A stretch of DNA of 64,000 bases from Kaiparowitsia implicata GSE-PSE-MK54-09C. GTDB lineage: Bacteria > Cyanobacteriota > Cyanobacteriia > Elainellales > Elainellaceae. The DNA is taken from positions 1-64,000 of the forward strand of contig JAHHHI010000083.1 of assembly GCA_019359435.1 (NCBI GenBank), in the 5' to 3' direction. The notes below the pieces were generated by a model. That model had not been told where the DNA came from and searched no databases. It saw nothing but the letters and a program-made list of their open reading frames with translations. The translations under genes and the position numbers were made by a program. This document shows, in pieces, positions 8,945 through 18,015 of the stretch (positions within the stretch are counted from its first letter, which is position 1; every line of letters begins with the position of its first letter).

Positions 8945-9527
8945 GAAGGGATACGGGTTAATGACAGTTAATAATGAGCGGGAACACTGAGTAAAGTCAG
9001 CACTGGAAAAAACCGGCCTGACACACTTGAAACTGAGCGGTAGTGCGGAATTGATGGTCTAACTCGGGGGCTGCCACCCATGCACCCCTGTTGGGACTAA
9101 TTTACAGCCTCCGATTTTATCACCTAATGTTTTGATCAACGTGGGGGAGCAAAAAACAACCCATTAGCAACTCTAATGTTTGGGTTGGCCTCTAAGGCTG
9201 GGCCGAGTGTCAGAAAAAGGGCGATCGCCCTTCCCATTCGCAGCATTTTCGCAGCCTTGTTGGGATTGTCGAGATCTAGAAGTCGAGATCTAGAAACGGA
9301 TTAGGCGTGCAACCTGCGTTAACGCCAGCGGTTGCATCCTGGTCTGACTATCAGAAGACGTTGGCATGGGCAAAAAGTTCCGGTTTGCGGAGGTAGGGAA
9401 ACTCGGGTGGAGTCAGCGCCACAAGCGCGTCCTAAACTTTTCTGACCCAACCGGGAAAGACTCCTGGTTCACTTTATTAAAACTGCGATTACCATGAACG
9501 GGAATTGAGTGAGCGTGGCAACCGTTT
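8945..9527. other. Divergent intergenic spacer with a 14-bp tandem repeat
   Basis: 583 bp between the exported protein (minus) and the S8 protease (plus). GTCGAGATCTAGAA is repeated exactly at 9268-9281 and 9282-9295. A HIP1-centred inverted repeat (AAAGGGCGATCGCCCTT) lies at about 9217-9233. No gene seen. Confidence 0.5.
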
Positions 9528-11633
9528 ATGACTGCTTTTGACCCGAATCAAGCCTCCCCCCAGGGGGGGGTGCTCCCGGCCCAAGAAGGCGTGATGCTGC
9601 AACGGGGCGGGGAAGAGTTGGCGCTGACCCGCGTGGGCGATCGCTTTACGGTGCGGTTGGTGGATGTGACCACGGCTGAATCCCTGGCGACCGATATAGG
9701 GGCCGTGGCGACCCTGTTCATCCCTACAGTGCGGTTGATGCAGATTCAGGTAGAGCCTGAGCAGCTAGAAGCGGCGATCGCCGCCGTGCGCGACTCCAGT
9801 CAGGTGGTGTTTGCCAGCCATGTCTATTCCCTAGCCAACAGTCCTCAAACTCTGGTGTATCTAACCGATGAGTTGACGGTGCAGTTTGTGAATGATTTGA
9901 ATATGGAGACGGTGCGGGCGATCGCCACCTCCCTAGGGTTGCAGGGGCTCAAGCCCGTCGCGGGGATTCCCCAAACCTTTGTGTTTCAGGTGACAACGCA
10001 GGCTACCGCCAACCCGATTAAGCTGGCGAACCAACTGATGCGGATGCCAGACGTGCTAGTGGCAGAGCCAAACGTGGCGATTGAGTCGCAGGTGCTCTAT
10101 CGGCCTCGTGATCCTGAGTATGGGCGGCAGTGGTATCTCAACAACACGGGCGGTGTTCAGATCGTGCCCGAGGCACATATTTCAGTAGAGCCCGCCTGGG
10201 ATGTCACGCGGGGAGTGCGCTCGGTGGTGGTCGCCATCACTGACGATGGGTTTGATCTCAACCATCCCGACCTGCAGGGCACGGGCAAGGTGGTGGCTCC
10301 CCGCGATCTTAAGGGCAAAGATGACTTGCCGCTGCCAGAGCAGGCTCACGAAAACCACGGCACGGCCTGCGCTGGCGTGGCGATCGCCGAAGAAAATAAT
10401 GTCGGCATTGTGGGCGTGGCGCCGGGCTGTAGCGTTATGCCGCTGCGAACCACTGGCTTTTTGGATGACCAAGCGATTGAAGATCTATTTAGCTGGGCGA
10501 TCGACAAGGGCGCATCGGTGATCTCGTGTAGCTGGGGGGCTAGCGCCATCTACTTTTCGCTGTCTCTGCGGCAGCGGGCGGTGATCACCCGCGCGGCCAC
10601 CCAGGGGCGGAATGGGCGCGGCTGTGTGGTGCTGTTTGCCGCAGGCAACGCCAACCGACCCATCAGTGGCACCATCAACGAGCGCGGCTGGGATCGCAAC
10701 GTGCTGAGCGGCAGCACGAACTGGCTCAACGGCTATGCGGTGCATCCCGATGTGATTGCCGTGTCGGCTAGCACCAGTCTGGGCAAAAAATCGGCCTATA
10801 GCAATTGGGGTGAGGCGATTTCGGTCTGCGCCCCCAGCAACAACGCCCAGCCGGGGGTGTGGCTGCCCCAAACCGGCTATGTGTTCACCGCGCCCCAAAT
10901 TCAAGGGACGTTATCCGGCCAAGGGGTCGTAACGAGCGATCGCCTAGAGCCCGAAGGCTACAATCCTAGAGGCGGCTACACCAACAACTTTGGCGGCACG
11001 TCAAGCGCCTGCCCCGTGGTGGCAGGGGTTGCCGGGCTAATGCTCTCGGTCAACCCATTTCTGACCGCCCGCGACGTGAAGCTCATTCTGCAAGAAACCG
11101 CTGACAAGATTGTGGATACTGAGGCCGATCCCCAATTGGGGTTTCGCTATGGCACCTACAGCGCCAGCGGACACTCTCGCTGGTTTGGCTATGGCAAAGT
11201 CAATGCGGCTAAGGCCGTGCAAGAGGCCCGCCGCCGCCTGCCAGCGGCCCCCACGCCTAGCCGCTGGGTGACGCAGCAAAACACGAATCCAGTGACGATT
11301 CCCGACTTTAATCTAGGCGGTGCCACCAGCCTGATTCAGGTGCAAGAAACAGCCCCCCTGCGCGATCTGCGCCTCACGCTGGATGTTGAGCATGAGTACT
11401 TGGGTGATCTAGAGATTTTGCTGCTGCCGCTGTCGGCGGGGGCGGTGTTATTGCAAAGCCGCACCTTAGGTCGCGCCACTCGTTTGCAGACTACGTTTAC
11501 CCTGCAAACGAGCCCTATGCTGCGACAGTTGCTAAACCAGTCGCCCCGGGGAACGTGGCAACTGCGGCTAATTGACTATGCGCCGACTCACGTGGGTCGG
11601 TTACTCAGTTGGCAGTTGAGTTTGGGGTTCTAA
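9528..11633 (+). CDS. S8 (subtilisin/kexin-like) serine protease with C-terminal P-domain
   Basis: A 701-residue peptidase. The N-terminal 200 residues look like a prodomain and linker. The S8 domain follows with catalytic Asp in VVVAITDDGFDLNHPDL (about 237), His in HENHGTACAGVA (about 274), and Ser in NNFGGTSSACPVVAGVAGLM (about 491). The last 110 residues (LRDLRLTLDVEHEYLGDLEI to GRLLSWQLSLGF) form a proprotein-convertase P-domain (jelly-roll), as in kexin-type enzymes. No signal peptide is visible at the ATG-derived N-terminus, so it may act in the cytoplasm or leave by another route. Substrate unknown. Confidence 0.92.
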   Translation: MTAFDPNQASPQGGVLPAQEGVMLQRGGEELALTRVGDRFTVRLVDVTTAESLATDIGAVATLFIPTVRLMQIQVEPEQLEAAIAAVRDSSQVVFASHVYSLANSPQTLVYLTDELTVQFVNDLNMETVRAIATSLGLQGLKPVAGIPQTFVFQVTTQATANPIKLANQLMRMPDVLVAEPNVAIESQVLYRPRDPEYGRQWYLNNTGGVQIVPEAHISVEPAWDVTRGVRSVVVAITDDGFDLNHPDLQGTGKVVAPRDLKGKDDLPLPEQAHENHGTACAGVAIAEENNVGIVGVAPGCSVMPLRTTGFLDDQAIEDLFSWAIDKGASVISCSWGASAIYFSLSLRQRAVITRAATQGRNGRGCVVLFAAGNANRPISGTINERGWDRNVLSGSTNWLNGYAVHPDVIAVSASTSLGKKSAYSNWGEAISVCAPSNNAQPGVWLPQTGYVFTAPQIQGTLSGQGVVTSDRLEPEGYNPRGGYTNNFGGTSSACPVVAGVAGLMLSVNPFLTARDVKLILQETADKIVDTEADPQLGFRYGTYSASGHSRWFGYGKVNAAKAVQEARRRLPAAPTPSRWVTQQNTNPVTIPDFNLGGATSLIQVQETAPLRDLRLTLDVEHEYLGDLEILLLPLSAGAVLLQSRTLGRATRLQTTFTLQTSPMLRQLLNQSPRGTWQLRLIDYAPTHVGRLLSWQLSLGF

Positions 11634-11910
11634 CGCCGAAGTTGATTGAATGCCACTGCAAGAAGCGAGTTCAAGAGGCCATTGAGAAGGCGGCTCAAAA
11701 GTATTGCGGGATGTCCCTAAAGTAGGGCCTGTTCTATAACGAATCACAACAGCCAAGGGGTGGAGTGGAGTGTGGTGAAACGGGCGATCGCCCCTTGAAT
11801 AGGGCGTTTCAGATTTTCTTTAAGGAATTTTTCGAACCGTGATCTTTCCCTGGCAAGATGCAAAATTTTAAAAGACTACGCTAATCTTGAATAAACTGTC
11901 GAGTTTACAT

Positions 11911-11914
11911 GGAG
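11911..11914 (+). promoter_or_regulatory. Shine-Dalgarno GGAG that selects an ATC start for infC
   Basis: GGAG at 11911-11914 sits 8 bases before ATC at 11923 in the infC frame. No ATG or GTG is available in frame, and the upstream TTG at 11887 lacks a ribosome binding site. Confidence 0.55.
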
Positions 11915-11922
11915 ACTGTCTT

Positions 11923-12417
11923 ATCGCTACAGCACAGAAACAACTGGTTAATCGTCAAATTCGCTCCCCACAGGTGTTGCTGATCGACCACGAAGGCAAC
12001 AACATTGGGCTGATTGATACCCGTGATGCTTTGCAGCGTGCTACCGATGCCGGATTAGATTTGGTCGTGGTCTCGGAGAGCAAAGATGCCCCCGTCGCCA
12101 AAATCCTAGATTTTGGGAAATACCAATATCAGCAGAAAAAGCGCCAGCGTCAAAACACCAGCAAGCCCTCTATGAAAGAGGTAAAGCTGCGTCCTAATGT
12201 GGGTGAGTCAGACTACAACATCCGCATTAGTCGGGCAGTGAAATGGCTGAGTGACGGTGATTCTGTGAAGTTCCAGATCCGCCTGCGGGGTCGTGAGCAC
12301 CAGCACCGCGATCGCGCGGCTGAGTTGCTCGACCGCATCGTGGCAGACCTCGGAGAAGCGGGTAAGGTGCAGTCGTTAGATAAGCGATCGCTGATTGTGC
12401 AACTTTCCCCGGCATAA
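11923..12417 (+). CDS. infC: Translation initiation factor IF-3 (divergent form; probable ATC start)
   Basis: IF-3 binds the 30S subunit and proofreads start-codon choice. Both domains are visible: N-domain QLVNRQIRSPQVLLIDHEG to KILDFGKYQYQQKKRQRQ, then C-domain KEVKLRPNVGESDYNIRISRA and FQIRLRGREHQHRDRA, ending QLSPA. Known infC genes use rare start codons (AUU, AUC, AUA) through which IF-3 represses its own synthesis. Here ATC at 11923 is the only candidate with a well-spaced GGAG, giving about 164 residues. The sequence differs from the common cyanobacterial form (DLPQINERIR..., ending in a Lys-rich tail), so it may be a second IF-3 paralogue. Start inferred. Confidence 0.85.
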   Translation: MATAQKQLVNRQIRSPQVLLIDHEGNNIGLIDTRDALQRATDAGLDLVVVSESKDAPVAKILDFGKYQYQQKKRQRQNTSKPSMKEVKLRPNVGESDYNIRISRAVKWLSDGDSVKFQIRLRGREHQHRDRAAELLDRIVADLGEAGKVQSLDKRSLIVQLSPA

Positions 12418-12461
12418 TCTGGTGAACTTAGCCCCGATTGATCAGATGTCGGGACATGCTT

Positions 12462-12511
12462 AAGCGGTAGAGTGGCTGTGTGCAATGCAAACGGCAACCC
12501 TACCGCTTTTT
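12462..12511 (+). terminator. Probable terminator after infC
   Basis: AAGCGGTAG at 12462-12470 pairs with CTACCGCTT at 12500-12508, followed by a short T-run (TTTTTGG). The loop is about 29 bases, longer than ideal, so strength is uncertain. Confidence 0.6.
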
Positions 12512-12600
12512 GGTTTATGGAGCCGGTTTAACTAAGACAGGGGCCTTGCTGATGATATGCGCAGAATCAATTCATACCCCTGCAGATTTAGCGTGGAGCG

Positions 12601-14136
12601 TTGTGTGCCTTGCTCATTCTGGGATTTCTGATTGGCCTGTCGGTGGGGATTGTGCTGTTGATGCATCAGCGCATTCGTCTAGATGGCAAGCTAAAGCGGA
12701 TGCTAAAGGAACTGCATCGCACAGCGGATGGAACCTCTCCGTTTGGGGTCAGTAGCCAGCTGGCGCTGGCGGTTGCGCAGCAACAGCGAATTCAGCAAGA
12801 GCTAGAGCAGCAGCTCGAGACCTATCGCCGAGTGCTGATGTCGGCACCCCTGGGGTTTGTAGAAGTAGACGATGAAAATCGGCTAATGTGGTGCAATGAG
12901 CAGGCGCGATCGCTCCTAGACATTGCGCACCTGCCAGAGCCCAAAACCCGTCTGGTGCTAGAACTCGTCCGCTCCTACGAATTGGATCATTTGATGGATC
13001 AAACCCGGTCGAAGCAGGGGTTCTGTCAGTGTGACTGGTTCTTCTACCCCGTTAGCCCAGACCCCTCGCAAATTTCGCGTCAGCAGCCGCGGGCGCTCCG
13101 GGGCTATGGATTGCCGCTGCTGCAGAACCACATCGGCATCTTTTTAGAAGACCGAGATGAACCGGTGCTACTCAAGCAGCAGCGCGATCGCTGGGCTTCG
13201 GATGTGGCCCATGAGCTAAAGACGCCCCTCACCTCCATTCGCCTAGTGGCAGAAACAGTCTCTAGTCGAGTAGATGTGCCCCTGAAGGGCTGGCTCGACC
13301 GCCTAATTAACGAAACGGTGCGGCTAAGCAATCTAGTGCAAGATTTGCTGGATTTGGCGCAGTTAGATCAAGAAGCCGCAAACTGTTTGCACATTCAGCC
13401 CATTCAGCTTCCTGACTTAATCAATCGCGCTTGGATTGGGCTAGAGCCGCTGGCTCGGAAGAAGCAAATTCAGCTGATCTATCAAGGCACACCAGAGTTG
13501 CTGATAGAAGGAGATGAAGCGCGGCTGCACCAAGTGTTTCTGAATTTATTTGACAACAGTATCAAATTCAGCCCGCCATGGGGCGAGGTAAGGGTACGAG
13601 TGACTGTCGAAGCGGCAGATGCCGCGTCTGCTGAGGAGTCTATGGCAGAGATTGAAGTTGTGGACGCTGGGCCTGGGTTTCCAGAAGCTGCGTTGCCCCA
13701 CGTGTTTGAGCGGTTTTATCGCGCTGATCCATCCCGATCACGCCTAGCGCCTCAATCGGGCCAAGGGGGTGACGCCCCGCGCGACGGACGGGGCGATCGC
13801 CCACCTAAGCCGGCTCCCCTGCCATCTGCCCAGACCTCTTTATCAGAATCAGACGCGTCAGACGCTCCAGATCTGGTCAGAGCCAAATCTCAAACCAGCT
13901 CTCAAGACCTAGCGCAGGGATTGGCTGCTAGCGTGCCTACTAGCACGGCAGCTAGTGTGGCCTCCCATTCCACGGCAGCTAGCCAGCACACCAGCAGCAG
14001 TACTGGGCTGGGGCTGGCGATTGTGCATCAAATCATTGACGCCCATCAAGGCTCGGTGCAGGCTAGCAACCATCCTGAGACTGGCGGGGCTTGGCTGCGG
14101 CTGCGGTTGCCGCTGCAGCAACCGCGCAATGTTTAG
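12601..14136 (+). CDS. PAS-containing sensor histidine kinase (SphS/PhoR-like) with an insertion in the ATP lid
   Basis: A 511-residue sensor kinase. A single N-terminal membrane helix (LLILGFLIGLSVGIVLLMH), a coiled segment, and a PAS-like domain (about 75-185, with MSAPLGFVEVDDENRLMWCN) precede HisKA with phospho-acceptor His in DVAHELKTPLTSIR (about 204). The ATPase domain has N-box VFLNLFDNSIKFSP, G1 EVVDAGPGFPEA, F-box VFERFYRADPSR and G2 STGLGLAIVHQI. This layout resembles phosphate-sensing SphS/PhoR, but no response regulator is adjacent. About 85 residues of Ser/Ala/Pro-rich sequence separate F-box and G2, where roughly 10 are usual. The start is a TTG at 12601 with no better in-frame choice. 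Confidence 0.88.
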   Translation: MCALLILGFLIGLSVGIVLLMHQRIRLDGKLKRMLKELHRTADGTSPFGVSSQLALAVAQQQRIQQELEQQLETYRRVLMSAPLGFVEVDDENRLMWCNEQARSLLDIAHLPEPKTRLVLELVRSYELDHLMDQTRSKQGFCQCDWFFYPVSPDPSQISRQQPRALRGYGLPLLQNHIGIFLEDRDEPVLLKQQRDRWASDVAHELKTPLTSIRLVAETVSSRVDVPLKGWLDRLINETVRLSNLVQDLLDLAQLDQEAANCLHIQPIQLPDLINRAWIGLEPLARKKQIQLIYQGTPELLIEGDEARLHQVFLNLFDNSIKFSPPWGEVRVRVTVEAADAASAEESMAEIEVVDAGPGFPEAALPHVFERFYRADPSRSRLAPQSGQGGDAPRDGRGDRPPKPAPLPSAQTSLSESDASDAPDLVRAKSQTSSQDLAQGLAASVPTSTAASVASHSTAASQHTSSSTGLGLAIVHQIIDAHQGSVQASNHPETGGAWLRLRLPLQQPRNV

Positions 14137-14192
14137 AGGTGTGATTGGGCGTGAAGGGCAAGCTGCTAGCGTAATGACCTGACATAACCACC

Positions 14193-14954
14193 ATGGATGA
14201 ACGCGTGCAGAAAATCTTGGCGCAGTGGGGCATTGCCTCTCGCCGCCGGGCAGAGCAGATGATTCTGGATGGGCGGGTTGAGGTGAATGGGGCGATCGCC
14301 CACCTGGGTCAAAAGGCAGATCCCGCGGGCGATCGCATTGCCGTAGATGGGCAACCCATTCAACCCATCCAGCGTCCCAAGCTGCTGTATTTGCTGCTGC
14401 ATAAGCCTCGTGGGGTGATCTCCACTTGTGCTGATCCCCAGGGTCGCCGTACGGTGCTCGACCTCTTGCCGCCTGCGCTTCAGGACGGCACAGGTCTGCA
14501 TCCTGTGGGTCGGCTAGATACCGACTCGACCGGGGCGCTGCTGCTCACTAATGATGGCAATCTAACCTTTGCGCTAACGCATCCCTCCCATCAAATTCCT
14601 AAACACTATCGCGTTTGGGTAGAGGGACGCCCTCCTGAGGCGGTGCTGCGGCAGTGGCGCACCGGGGTCATGCTAGAAGAGGGCCTCACGCAACCCGCCG
14701 AGGTGCAGGTTCTCCGCCAAACCGCGACCGCGACCTTGCTCGCCATTGACCTCCGCGAAGGCCGAAATCGTCAGATTCGCCGCGTTGCAGAGCAGCTGGG
14801 CTACCCGGTTCAATCGCTACATCGCATAGCCATTGGCCCTATCCACTTGGGCAACCTGGCTCTGGGGCAGCATCGCCCACTTACAGATCCAGAGCTTGAT
14901 GTTTTGCAAACACAAGCGGTAGGATTTTTGCAGAGGCCAAACCAGATTGAGTAA
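14193..14954 (+). CDS. RsuA/RluB-family 23S/16S rRNA pseudouridine synthase
   Basis: A 253-residue pseudouridine synthase. The N-terminal S4 RNA-binding domain (MDERVQKILAQWGIASRRRAEQMILDG, residues 1-45) is followed by the catalytic domain, with the active-site Asp in LHPVGRLDTDSTGALLLTN (about residue 109). RQIRRVAEQLGYPV near residue 190 is the family's conserved arginine-rich motif. It modifies a uridine in ribosomal RNA; RluB, RluE, RluF and RsuA cannot be told apart here. It follows the histidine kinase by 56 bp on the same strand. Confidence 0.93.
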   Translation: MDERVQKILAQWGIASRRRAEQMILDGRVEVNGAIAHLGQKADPAGDRIAVDGQPIQPIQRPKLLYLLLHKPRGVISTCADPQGRRTVLDLLPPALQDGTGLHPVGRLDTDSTGALLLTNDGNLTFALTHPSHQIPKHYRVWVEGRPPEAVLRQWRTGVMLEEGLTQPAEVQVLRQTATATLLAIDLREGRNRQIRRVAEQLGYPVQSLHRIAIGPIHLGNLALGQHRPLTDPELDVLQTQAVGFLQRPNQIE

Positions 14955-15159
14955 AGTTGGCTAACGTAATAACCCTGAGGATGCAAAGAATTTCAGCAAG
15001 AAGTCTATAAAATCGCGCTAAATTTCTCTGCGTAAAGCTACTACTATGAGCATGAGGGAATAAATGGCAGTGCAGGCATGCATCGCTAGGGGGCGATCGC
15101 CCCTCACATTCCCCACTACCACCCCCCAACACCAGACCACGACAGGAGTTTGACACCAG

Positions 15160-15960
15160 GTGACAGATGCAATGAGCAAGGGGATCTCCCAACTGGAGCA
15201 GCTACAGCAGGAGCGACTACAGCAGATTGGCGACTACCTCATGCAGGTTCGTCAAGATGCAGGTCTCACGATCGATCATATTTCTGCCAAAACCCTGATT
15301 CAATCGCGCCTACTAAACGCCATCGAAGCAGGCAACATGCGCATCTTGCCAGAGCCGGTCTACGTCCGGGGCTTCATCAAACGCTATGCAGACGCCCTAG
15401 GGCTAAGTGGCGAAGAAGTAGCCCAGTCGTTTCCTGTGGATGCAGGACGACAGGCGGTGGTCTCCTCCTGGAAAGAAACGCCAGCGGCTCAACTGGGCCA
15501 TTTTCATTTGTGGATGGGGTATGCCGCCATTATTACGGCAGCAGTGATTGGCCTATCATTTTTAATTAATCGCAATCCCTCTAATTCTCCGGTACCTGTT
15601 ACCGATGCGGAGACGACCCTTCCAAGCGTGGCTAGCCCCCCACCAGCACTGGTCGAATCTCCGGTGGCAGAGGCCACTCCGGCCACGCCGCAGCGCCCCG
15701 TGGAAGTAGAAGTCATGATTACGTCTGAATCTTGGGTGCGCGTTAGGGTGGATGGCAGAACTGACTTTGAAGGCATGCTGCAAGAAGGCACGCAACGGTC
15801 TTGGGCCGCTGAGCAAGAAATTGAACTGCGGGCAGGCAATGCGGGTGGGGTGATAGTAATTCACAACAATCGGCCTGCTGAACCGATGGGGAGACCTGGC
15901 ATTCCCGAGACGGTGGTCTACACCCCCCAGCAAACTGACCAAGCGGCCAACTTGCCTTGA
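15160..15960 (+). CDS. RodZ-like membrane protein (HTH_25 plus DUF4115)
   Basis: A 266-residue protein with a cytoplasmic helix-turn-helix of the RodZ class (QIGDYLMQVRQDAGLTIDHI and the hallmark EPVYVRGFIKRYADALGL), a single membrane helix (AAIITAAVIGLSFLIN, about 128-144), a Pro/Ala-rich linker, and a periplasmic DUF4115 beta domain (VEVEVMITSESWVRVRVDG). RodZ links MreB to the cell-wall elongation machinery. Translation may start at GTG 15160, where AGGAG lies about 13 bases upstream, or at ATG 15172. A 61-bp gap leads to the next gene on the same strand, suggesting co-transcription. Confidence 0.85.
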   Translation: MTDAMSKGISQLEQLQQERLQQIGDYLMQVRQDAGLTIDHISAKTLIQSRLLNAIEAGNMRILPEPVYVRGFIKRYADALGLSGEEVAQSFPVDAGRQAVVSSWKETPAAQLGHFHLWMGYAAIITAAVIGLSFLINRNPSNSPVPVTDAETTLPSVASPPPALVESPVAEATPATPQRPVEVEVMITSESWVRVRVDGRTDFEGMLQEGTQRSWAAEQEIELRAGNAGGVIVIHNNRPAEPMGRPGIPETVVYTPQQTDQAANLP

Positions 15961-16021
15961 GTGGTTTATTGGCTGACGCGGCATCGCAAAGAGTAGCCAT
16001 CCATCCAGAGGGGCTCTCCCG

Positions 16022-17221
16022 TTGACTTTGTTGCCCGCCTTACCCTCCACCCATCAAGGTCTTGGCTCGATTCTGCAGTCTAGTGCGCGGGTTTTGCTGG
16101 CATTGGGCCTAGCACTGGCGCTGGGGTGTGGTTTGGTGAGGTTAGGGCTAGGAGGTGGCGCGTGGATTTTGGGTGGCATTGGGGCTGGGGCGATCGCCCT
16201 CTGGAGCCTGCGCCTAATGGCTACACAGCCGTCGGGGCTGGGATCAGCCATAGCGCCCAATCGCCATTTGCGAAAAGCAGGGCAGCTATTAATTGGCTTG
16301 ACGATCGGTAGCTCTATCCATGCAGACACTCTGGCCGCAACCTCAGGCCAACTGCCGCTGTTTTTAGGAGCCGTGCTGCTGCTGTTGCTGGGCAGCTTGG
16401 CGATCGCCCGAGTCTATGCCTGGTTAGAATCAACCGACTGGTTAACCGGCACGCTGGCCACCACGCCCGGCAATATTGGCATCATGGCTAGCATTGCCGC
16501 AGACTTTAGCAAAAACTCCGCCCAAGTGACGCTGGTGCAGCTACTGCGCTTTACGGCCATTGTGGGGTTAATGCCGCTGATGGTCCATGTGTCCAACGTC
16601 ACCGATGTGGGGGTAGTGCTATACCACCTGATGGATGATCCCCTGCTGCGCCTGCCGCGCTATTGGGTTCAGGTGTTGGTGGTGCTGGGAGGGGCGATCG
16701 CCGCTGCCAACCTAGGATCTCGGCTCCGGATTCCTGTAGCCACGTTTTTCTGCCCGATTGTGGTGGGCATGGCCGCGACCCAGCTAGTAGGAATGGGTGT
16801 GTCAGAGGCCCCCTTTGCTCTGCCTCAAAGTCTCAGCGTTTTGGGACAGCTCTTACTCGGCATCACCATTGGGGAATATTGGGCCGTAAACCCTCGCCTC
16901 AAGGCTGTCGTGGTTGCCCGTGCGGTGCTGCCGGTGGGGTTGACGCTGGGGTTGGGTCTGGCGGTGGCGGCGCTGTTGCACCAGCTAACGACCTGGAGCT
17001 GGCTCACCTGTTTGCTGGTCGCGGCTCCCGGCGGCTCTCCTGAAATGATTTGGATTGCCCTGTCGTTGCAGCAGTCGGTAGAAATAGTGACAGCAGCGCA
17101 TCTCGTGCGTCTCTTGGTGCTAAACCTATCGCTGCCGGGGATCATTCTGCTGGTAAGCCGGTGGGATGCTCGGCAGTCAGTTTCCTATGGTTTTTCTTCT
17201 AATTCCTCTTCTAAAGTCTGA
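16022..17221 (+). CDS. AbrB-family (COG3180) integral membrane protein
   Basis: A 399-residue hydrophobic protein with about ten membrane spans in two related halves. Each half contains the pattern KAGQLLIGLTIGSSI / LGQLLLGITIGEYW followed by TTPGNIGIMASIA / VAAPGGSPEMIWIAL. This is the AbrB/COG3180 family, once labelled ammonia monooxygenase and probably a transporter. Start is a TTG at 16022; no ATG is better placed. The final 37 bases overlap the converging PAP2 gene. Substrate unknown. Confidence 0.85.
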   Translation: MTLLPALPSTHQGLGSILQSSARVLLALGLALALGCGLVRLGLGGGAWILGGIGAGAIALWSLRLMATQPSGLGSAIAPNRHLRKAGQLLIGLTIGSSIHADTLAATSGQLPLFLGAVLLLLLGSLAIARVYAWLESTDWLTGTLATTPGNIGIMASIAADFSKNSAQVTLVQLLRFTAIVGLMPLMVHVSNVTDVGVVLYHLMDDPLLRLPRYWVQVLVVLGGAIAAANLGSRLRIPVATFFCPIVVGMAATQLVGMGVSEAPFALPQSLSVLGQLLLGITIGEYWAVNPRLKAVVVARAVLPVGLTLGLGLAVAALLHQLTTWSWLTCLLVAAPGGSPEMIWIALSLQQSVEIVTAAHLVRLLVLNLSLPGIILLVSRWDARQSVSYGFSSNSSSKV

Positions 17222-17919
17222 GGAGTAGGGGCGGGTGGAATGCTGGGTTGGATTAGCTGCTGCAGACCCAGGCACCAAGCGATCGCCACCATCCACCCGG
17301 CGGCAATGTCGCTGGGGTAGTGCACGCCCAGGTAGAGCCGCGTCCAGCCAATAGTGAGAACATAGAGCCCCCCTAGAATCAGCGCTAGCCCCCGCCAGCG
17401 GCTTTGCCACAGCAGCACCCCCAGCGTCGCTGCTAGCGCCATGCTGGTCATGGCATGACCGCTAGGAAACGAAAAGTCTTGCGGATGCGGATAAAACGAG
17501 GGCCACAGATCAGGACGGGCACGGTGCCACAGCCCTTTGCCTAAGCGATTGATGATCACGCATCCGAGTAATGCACTGGTGAGATAAAGCAGCGATCGCC
17601 ATCGTTTCGTTTGATAAAGAACCAGGGCGATCGCCACGGATATCGGGATAACCGTCCAGATTGAACCCAGATCTGTCAAAACTGCCGCGGCTCGATCAAG
17701 CGCTGCAGTTTCTGAGCGGTGAATCATCCACATCAGCGGCACATCCCATCCCAGGCCGCCCACGCGCCCCCACACTAGCAACGCCAACACCGCAAAGACT
17801 TGGAGCGGCAACAGCACACCCACCAGCAACCCCAGCAATGCCAGACCGCGATCGCTCCCCCACGCTTGCAAAAACCGCAAAAATATTGACGCCTTAGAGG
17901 CTTGATTAGGGTGAGTCAT
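17185..17919 (-). CDS. PAP2-superfamily membrane phosphatase
   Basis: A 244-residue membrane protein with the three acid-phosphatase motifs: KGLWHRARP (about 131-139), FPSGHAM (about 152-158, catalytic His) and TRLYLGVHYPSDIAAG (about 195-210, nucleophilic His). About six membrane helices surround them. Members dephosphorylate phosphatidic acid, undecaprenyl diphosphate or phosphatidylglycerophosphate; which one cannot be decided here. Its stop lies inside the 3' end of the convergent AbrB-family gene. Confidence 0.92.
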   Translation of the reverse strand: MTHPNQASKASIFLRFLQAWGSDRGLALLGLLVGVLLPLQVFAVLALLVWGRVGGLGWDVPLMWMIHRSETAALDRAAAVLTDLGSIWTVIPISVAIALVLYQTKRWRSLLYLTSALLGCVIINRLGKGLWHRARPDLWPSFYPHPQDFSFPSGHAMTSMALAATLGVLLWQSRWRGLALILGGLYVLTIGWTRLYLGVHYPSDIAAGWMVAIAWCLGLQQLIQPSIPPAPTPQTLEEELEEKP

Positions 17920-18015
17920 CGGGATCGGGATAACGAAATGACAGCAAATCCTACTCAGGCAAACACGATTCGGGTAAATCCAATAGTGCCGGACGGGTGT
18001 ACCTCCTCACCAAAC

